The position numbers and the translations under genes were made by a program. This document shows positions 41,737 to 44,848 of a stretch of DNA of 44,848 nucleotides, one piece after another (position 1 is the stretch's first letter; the number at the start of each line of letters is the position of its first letter). Below the pieces are notes generated by a model. The model was not told where the DNA came from. It saw only the letters and a list, made by a program, of their open reading frames with translations, and searched no databases. Origin of the DNA: an uncultured Lachnospiraceae bacterium (GTDB lineage Bacteria > Bacillota > Clostridia > Lachnospirales > Lachnospiraceae); NCBI GenBank assembly GCA_947631665.1, contig CANRMF010000013.1:1-44848 (forward strand), given 5' to 3'.

Positions 41737-42782
41737 AAAGTATTAAAAAGAAATTGCTGTGGTCAATCGTGTTTCTGGCTTTGGTAATTCTCACGATTTA
41801 TGTGATTACAAATCAAAGTAAGACTTTTACAATCAAAGGATTTGCGGATTTTATTGCGGGAGCAAATCCATGTTGGATTGTGCTTGCCTTTCTCGGAATG
41901 ATTGGTTTTATCTACTTTGAGGCGCTGGCGATACGGACGCTTAGCGGTATGTTCGGCTATAAGAAAAGCCTGAAAAAAAATTTCGTTTATTCCTCATCAG
42001 ATATATATTTTTCGGCGATTACCCCTTCGGCGACCGGAGGACAGCCGGCGGCGGCAATGTTTATGATCAGCGACGGAATTCCAACGCCGGTCACGACGAT
42101 AGTTCTTCTGTTAAATGTCACCTTATATGCAATGACGCTGATTGTTCTTGGGATTGTGTGCTTTCTTTTTTCGCGCGGCACGCTCGGACACTTTGACAGC
42201 CTTTCGGTCATTTTGATTATTATCGGTTTTCTTGCGCAGATTGTACTGGTTGCGGTTTTTCTTCTCCTTGTCTACAAGGAAAAGATTATTATGAAAATTG
42301 CGGCGTGGGGCATCAGGCTGCTTTCCAAAATGCACCTGATTAAGGATACGGACGGCATCTGGAAGCGGCTGGAGAGGGCCGAGCAGAAATATAAGGAATG
42401 TGCGGGAGCGATTGTTCACAATAAGCGGAATATCATGAAGGCGTTTTTTTACAATATTCTGCAGCGTATCTCCCAGATGCTCGTGACGGTCTGCGTATAT
42501 ATGGCGTTTTACGGTGATATTTCCAAATTATGGGAAGTGTTTATGACGCAGGGCTACGTCGTGCTTGGCTCGAATACCATTCCGATTCCGGGCGCGGTGG
42601 GAGTTGCGGATTATCTGTTTATTGACGGGTTTGGAGCGATTGTGCAGGATCCGGTCAACATCGAATTGCTGAGCAGGGGAATATCTTTTTACAGCAGTGT
42701 GATAATTTGTGGTATACTAACTCTGGCGGTTTATCTGACCAAAGGTTTGAAAGGAATAAAGCAAAAGAAAAATGAAAAATAA
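41733..42782 (+). CDS. Flippase-like LPG_synthase_TM (UPF0104) family protein
   Basis: This 349-residue membrane protein has about eight helices and the family pattern SAITPSATGGQPAAAMFM, followed by IPIPGAVGVADYLF. It corresponds to the membrane part of lysyl-phosphatidylglycerol synthase (MprF) without the aminoacyl-transferase domain. Such proteins are thought to move lipids across the membrane. Its 3' end overlaps pssA by 11 bases, which suggests work on the products of this operon (inference). Confidence 0.85.
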   Translation: MKSIKKKLLWSIVFLALVILTIYVITNQSKTFTIKGFADFIAGANPCWIVLAFLGMIGFIYFEALAIRTLSGMFGYKKSLKKNFVYSSSDIYFSAITPSATGGQPAAAMFMISDGIPTPVTTIVLLLNVTLYAMTLIVLGIVCFLFSRGTLGHFDSLSVILIIIGFLAQIVLVAVFLLLVYKEKIIMKIAAWGIRLLSKMHLIKDTDGIWKRLERAEQKYKECAGAIVHNKRNIMKAFFYNILQRISQMLVTVCVYMAFYGDISKLWEVFMTQGYVVLGSNTIPIPGAVGVADYLFIDGFGAIVQDPVNIELLSRGISFYSSVIICGILTLAVYLTKGLKGIKQKKNEK

Positions 42783-43482
42783 GATTATAGGAATTTATGA
42801 TTATACGGTAGTTTTGACATATTGCTCCCTGATATTTGCAGTGGCGGGGATTATTATTTCGCTTACAAAGTTCGGGCACCCATACATCGGCGCGCTGTTA
42901 CTGCTCTGCTGCGGACTGTGCGATACGTTTGACGGAAAAGTGGCGCGTACCAAAAAGGACAGAACGCCGATGGAAAAGGATTTTGGCGTACAGATTGATT
43001 CGCTCGCGGATTTAATTGCGTTCGGCGTGCTTCCGGTCTGCATCGGCTTTGCTTTGTATAAGAGAGACCTGCTCGATTTAGAGGGTGGGCAGAAGACGCT
43101 GCTGGCGGGCGTTCCCCTTGGCATTATTGTCGCGTTGAGTGCGCTGTTCGTGTTGTGCGCTCTGATTCGTTTGGCGTATTTTAACGTGACAGTGGAGGAA
43201 ACGCAGGGCAGCGATGTGGAAGAAAAAATCTATTACGGGCTGCCGGTGACAAGCACAGCGCTGATATTCCCGTCTTATCTGTTAATCCGGCATCTTTTTT
43301 ACATGAATCACATCAACATCTCTTATATGTACTATATTCTTCTTATGATTGTCGCCGTTTTATTCGTACTGAAATTCAAGATGAAGAAATGGGGCAACGG
43401 ACTGATTTACACATCGCTTGCTTTTGGAACGTTGGAATTTATTGCCGTTATTGTGGCGTGGTTGACCAGTTATGGAAAATAA
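42772..43482 (+). CDS. pssA: CDP-diacylglycerol-serine O-phosphatidyltransferase
   Basis: This 236-residue membrane enzyme makes phosphatidylserine from CDP-diacylglycerol and serine. The CDP-alcohol phosphotransferase motif is present at about residues 49-75: DTFDGKVAR, then FGVQIDSLADLIAFGVLP, with all Asp ligands of D-G-x2-A-R...G-x3-D-x3-D intact. The spacing before the Gly is a little longer than usual. The DSLADLIAFGV wording is typical of PssA rather than PgsA. Its end overlaps psd by 11 bases. Confidence 0.92.
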   Translation: MKNKIIGIYDYTVVLTYCSLIFAVAGIIISLTKFGHPYIGALLLLCCGLCDTFDGKVARTKKDRTPMEKDFGVQIDSLADLIAFGVLPVCIGFALYKRDLLDLEGGQKTLLAGVPLGIIVALSALFVLCALIRLAYFNVTVEETQGSDVEEKIYYGLPVTSTALIFPSYLLIRHLFYMNHINISYMYYILLMIVAVLFVLKFKMKKWGNGLIYTSLAFGTLEFIAVIVAWLTSYGK

Positions 43483-44296
43483 AAAAGAAACAAAAATACT
43501 TCGGTTTTTATATCATACAGTGCCGGGACGAATGGTACTGAAACTGCTGACAGCCCCTTTGCTATCGAAAATAGCGGGGGCTTATATGGATTGCGGGATT
43601 TCCAAAATCCACATCAAAGGGTTTATTCAAAAAGCAGGCATTGACATGAGTGAGTATGAAAAGCAGGAGTACAAAAATTTCAACGAGTGTTTTACCCGAA
43701 AAATTTTAAAAGAAAAAAGACCGGTCTGTCAGGAAGCGGACAAGCTGACGGCGCCTTGTGACGGAAGACTCTCGGCGTATCATATCGGAGAAGATTCCAC
43801 TTTTGAGATCAAGCGGAGCCGTTACCGCGTATCCGATTTGATTGAGGGAAGCGAAACGGCGCCGGATTACTGCGGCGGCGTATGCCTTGTGTTCCGTCTC
43901 TGCGTGGACAATTACCATCGTTACGGTTATATTGACGACGGTGTGATTTTGGAAAACCGCGCGTTGAAGGGAAGGCTGCATACCGTCCGCCCGATTGCAA
44001 TGGAGCGTTATCCGGTTTTTGTTCAGAACAGCAGAGAATATACGGTGATGGAAACGGAACATTTCGGCAGAATTGCGCAGATTGAAGTCGGCGCGATGAT
44101 GATTGGGAAAATCGTCAACCACAAGCATAGCGGCGCTGTGAAGCGTGGAGAGGAAAAAGGAATGTTTCTCTACGGAGGCTCTACCATTGTGGTGCTGCTG
44201 GAAAAGGACAGAGCCGTTTTGCCCCGACAGTTGTTTGAAACAACGCAGAAAGGAATGGAAACGCCGGTGAAGTATGGGCAGGCGTTAAATCCATAG
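43472..44296 (+). CDS. psd: Phosphatidylserine decarboxylase proenzyme
   Basis: This 274-residue proenzyme converts phosphatidylserine to phosphatidylethanolamine. Self-cleavage at GGST (Gly236-Ser237) makes the pyruvoyl cofactor. Other family motifs are NECFTRKI, TAPCDGRLSAY, VFRLCVDNYHRYGYIDDG (catalytic His) and GKIVNHKHSGAVKRGEEKGMF. It is the last gene of the four-gene lipid operon, each overlapping the next. With pssA it gives a complete route to PE. Confidence 0.95.
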   Translation: MENKKETKILRFLYHTVPGRMVLKLLTAPLLSKIAGAYMDCGISKIHIKGFIQKAGIDMSEYEKQEYKNFNECFTRKILKEKRPVCQEADKLTAPCDGRLSAYHIGEDSTFEIKRSRYRVSDLIEGSETAPDYCGGVCLVFRLCVDNYHRYGYIDDGVILENRALKGRLHTVRPIAMERYPVFVQNSREYTVMETEHFGRIAQIEVGAMMIGKIVNHKHSGAVKRGEEKGMFLYGGSTIVVLLEKDRAVLPRQLFETTQKGMETPVKYGQALNP

Positions 44297-44363
44297 AGTT
44301 TGTAAAACGATATTTTTGATTTGAGTTTTTTATAAAATTTTATAAATTTTTTGTCGAAAACTG

Positions 44364-44392
44364 TTGCAATATCTAAATGGTTGTGTTAGAAT
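44364..44392 (+). promoter_or_regulatory. Strong promoter before the Rpn leader RNA
   Basis: TTGCAA (44364-44369), 17-bp spacer, TAGAAT (44387-44392) preceded by an extended TGT. An AT-rich 18-bp palindrome (TTTATAAAATTTTATAAA, about 44328-44345) lies upstream and could act as an UP element. Confidence 0.65.
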
Positions 44393-44398
44393 GATGAT

Positions 44399-44506
44399 GT
44401 AACAAATGATATGTAACACGAAAGATAACATAAACAGAAGTACAGGAGATAAAAGTGCAGGGACGTGGAAAGAGGTTCCATGCGCGCTTTTGTCTCCTGT
44501 TTTTTC
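44399..44506 (+). ncRNA. Putative short RNA or attenuator ending in a long hairpin
   Basis: Transcription from the promoter above would start near 44399. From 44442 a 17-bp stem (ACAGGAGATAAAAGTGC with its complement ending at 44500; two G-U pairs) surrounds a second 7-bp stem (CGTGGAA/TTCCATG). Six T follow. It is either an intrinsic terminator that makes a ~107-nt RNA or an attenuator in the leader of the Rpn gene. Confidence 0.6.
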
Positions 44507-44576
44507 TGTTTATAACAGATTCAAAGGTCATTCATGGGGAGAATCGGACTAAAAACATGAAGATGGAGGAAAGAGT

Positions 44577-44848
44577 ATGGGAGAACCAGAGCGTATCGAA
44601 ACCAACACGATTAACAGAAAGCATAAGGATAAGGTATTTATCAAACTGTTCGGCAGCGGGGAGTATAAGGAAAACCTCCTTGCCCTCTACAATGCCCTAA
44701 ACGGCACCGACTACACAGACACAGGTGATTTACATATCAATACCATTGAGGACGTCATCTACATGGGCTATAAAAACGATGTCTCGTTCCTGTTATACAG
44801 CGAAATGAACCTGTATGAGCACATGAGCAGCTACAACCCGAACATGCC
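44577..44848 (+). CDS. Rpn family recombination-promoting nuclease/putative transposase, 3' partial
   Basis: The frame from ATG 44577 (GGAGGAAAGAGT upstream) runs off the window after 90 codons. It has NTINRKHKDKVFIKLFGSGEYKENLLALYNALNGTDY and YMGYKNDVSFLLYSEMNLYEHMSSYNPNMP, the standard N-terminal part of the Rpn/PD-(D/E)xK transposase-like family (E. coli RpnA relatives, DNA endonucleases that promote RecA-independent recombination). Another frame overlapping it (44455-44700) has no support. Confidence 0.9.
   Translation, partial: MGEPERIETNTINRKHKDKVFIKLFGSGEYKENLLALYNALNGTDYTDTGDLHINTIEDVIYMGYKNDVSFLLYSEMNLYEHMSSYNPNM

Noticed and set aside
44455-44700. 81-codon frame overlapping the Rpn start
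   Set aside because: It starts in the hairpin and runs out of frame with the Rpn protein, which is clearly recognised from ATG 44577.

Overview
The window looks like a chromosomal segment of a low-to-middling-GC Firmicute of the class Clostridia, most likely Lachnospiraceae. The evidence is the codon use, strong GGAGG-type ribosome sites, a CIRCE heat-shock operator, obligate-anaerobe redox genes (2Fe superoxide reductase, flavodiiron FprA), a ZTP riboswitch on purine genes and family-typical small genes. This is inferred from gene content only. No rRNA or tRNA gene was seen.

Layout. (1) 1-6436: a sulfur/sulfation operon with the end of CysN-CysC (APS/PAPS synthesis), an arylsulfotransferase (ASST) and a sulfonate-type ABC importer (SsuA, B, C). 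(2) 6437-7300: a non-coding array of about 10.5 copies of a 74-bp unit carrying an inverted repeat. (3) 7420-12404: pth, mfd and a SurA-N-like lipoprotein; the 3' end of pth is followed by a tandem array of copies of its own tail. (4) 12380-14404, minus strand: a DnaJ-like protein, a DUF5685 protein and a zinc-ribbon membrane protein. (5) 14692-25591: an exopolysaccharide cluster with priming transferase, RmlB, three GT4 glycosyltransferases, an acyltransferase, a DUF5011-type protein, two Wzz/BY-kinase fusions (one with a Tyr-Gly-rich tail) and VanZ. (6) 25665-29875: a 33-residue protein, an epimerase, FprA, DUF4125, a TPR protein and superoxide reductase. (7) 29933-34709: a MarR regulator, twin palindromic operators, an adenylation-carrier-condensation protein with a degenerate half adenylation domain, and TspO. 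(8) 34939-38543: a large secreted LRR protein and CIRCE-controlled Hsp20. (9) 38744-40860, minus strand: ZTP riboswitch, PurO-type IMP cyclohydrolase and stand-alone AICAR formyltransferase. (10) 41077-44296: a phospholipid operon (PAP2-like, flippase-like, PssA, Psd). (11) 44364-end: a strong promoter, a long terminator-like hairpin and the start of an Rpn-family nuclease/transposase.

How the parts work together. CysNC makes PAPS next to a sulfotransferase and an importer, suggesting a sulfate-ester metabolism locus. The two purine enzymes perform the last two steps to IMP under a riboswitch that senses the formyltransferase substrate (ZMP/AICAR). PssA and Psd make phosphatidylethanolamine alongside a flippase-like protein. 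FprA and superoxide reductase form an oxygen-defence group.

The most unusual things seen are: the 74-bp hairpin array with a three-monomer higher-order period; a repeated pattern in which the last codons plus stop codon of a gene are copied downstream (pth x5, purO x2, the zinc-ribbon gene x2, and weaker cases at mfd and the TPR gene); and the MarR-controlled A-T-C-partial-A protein.
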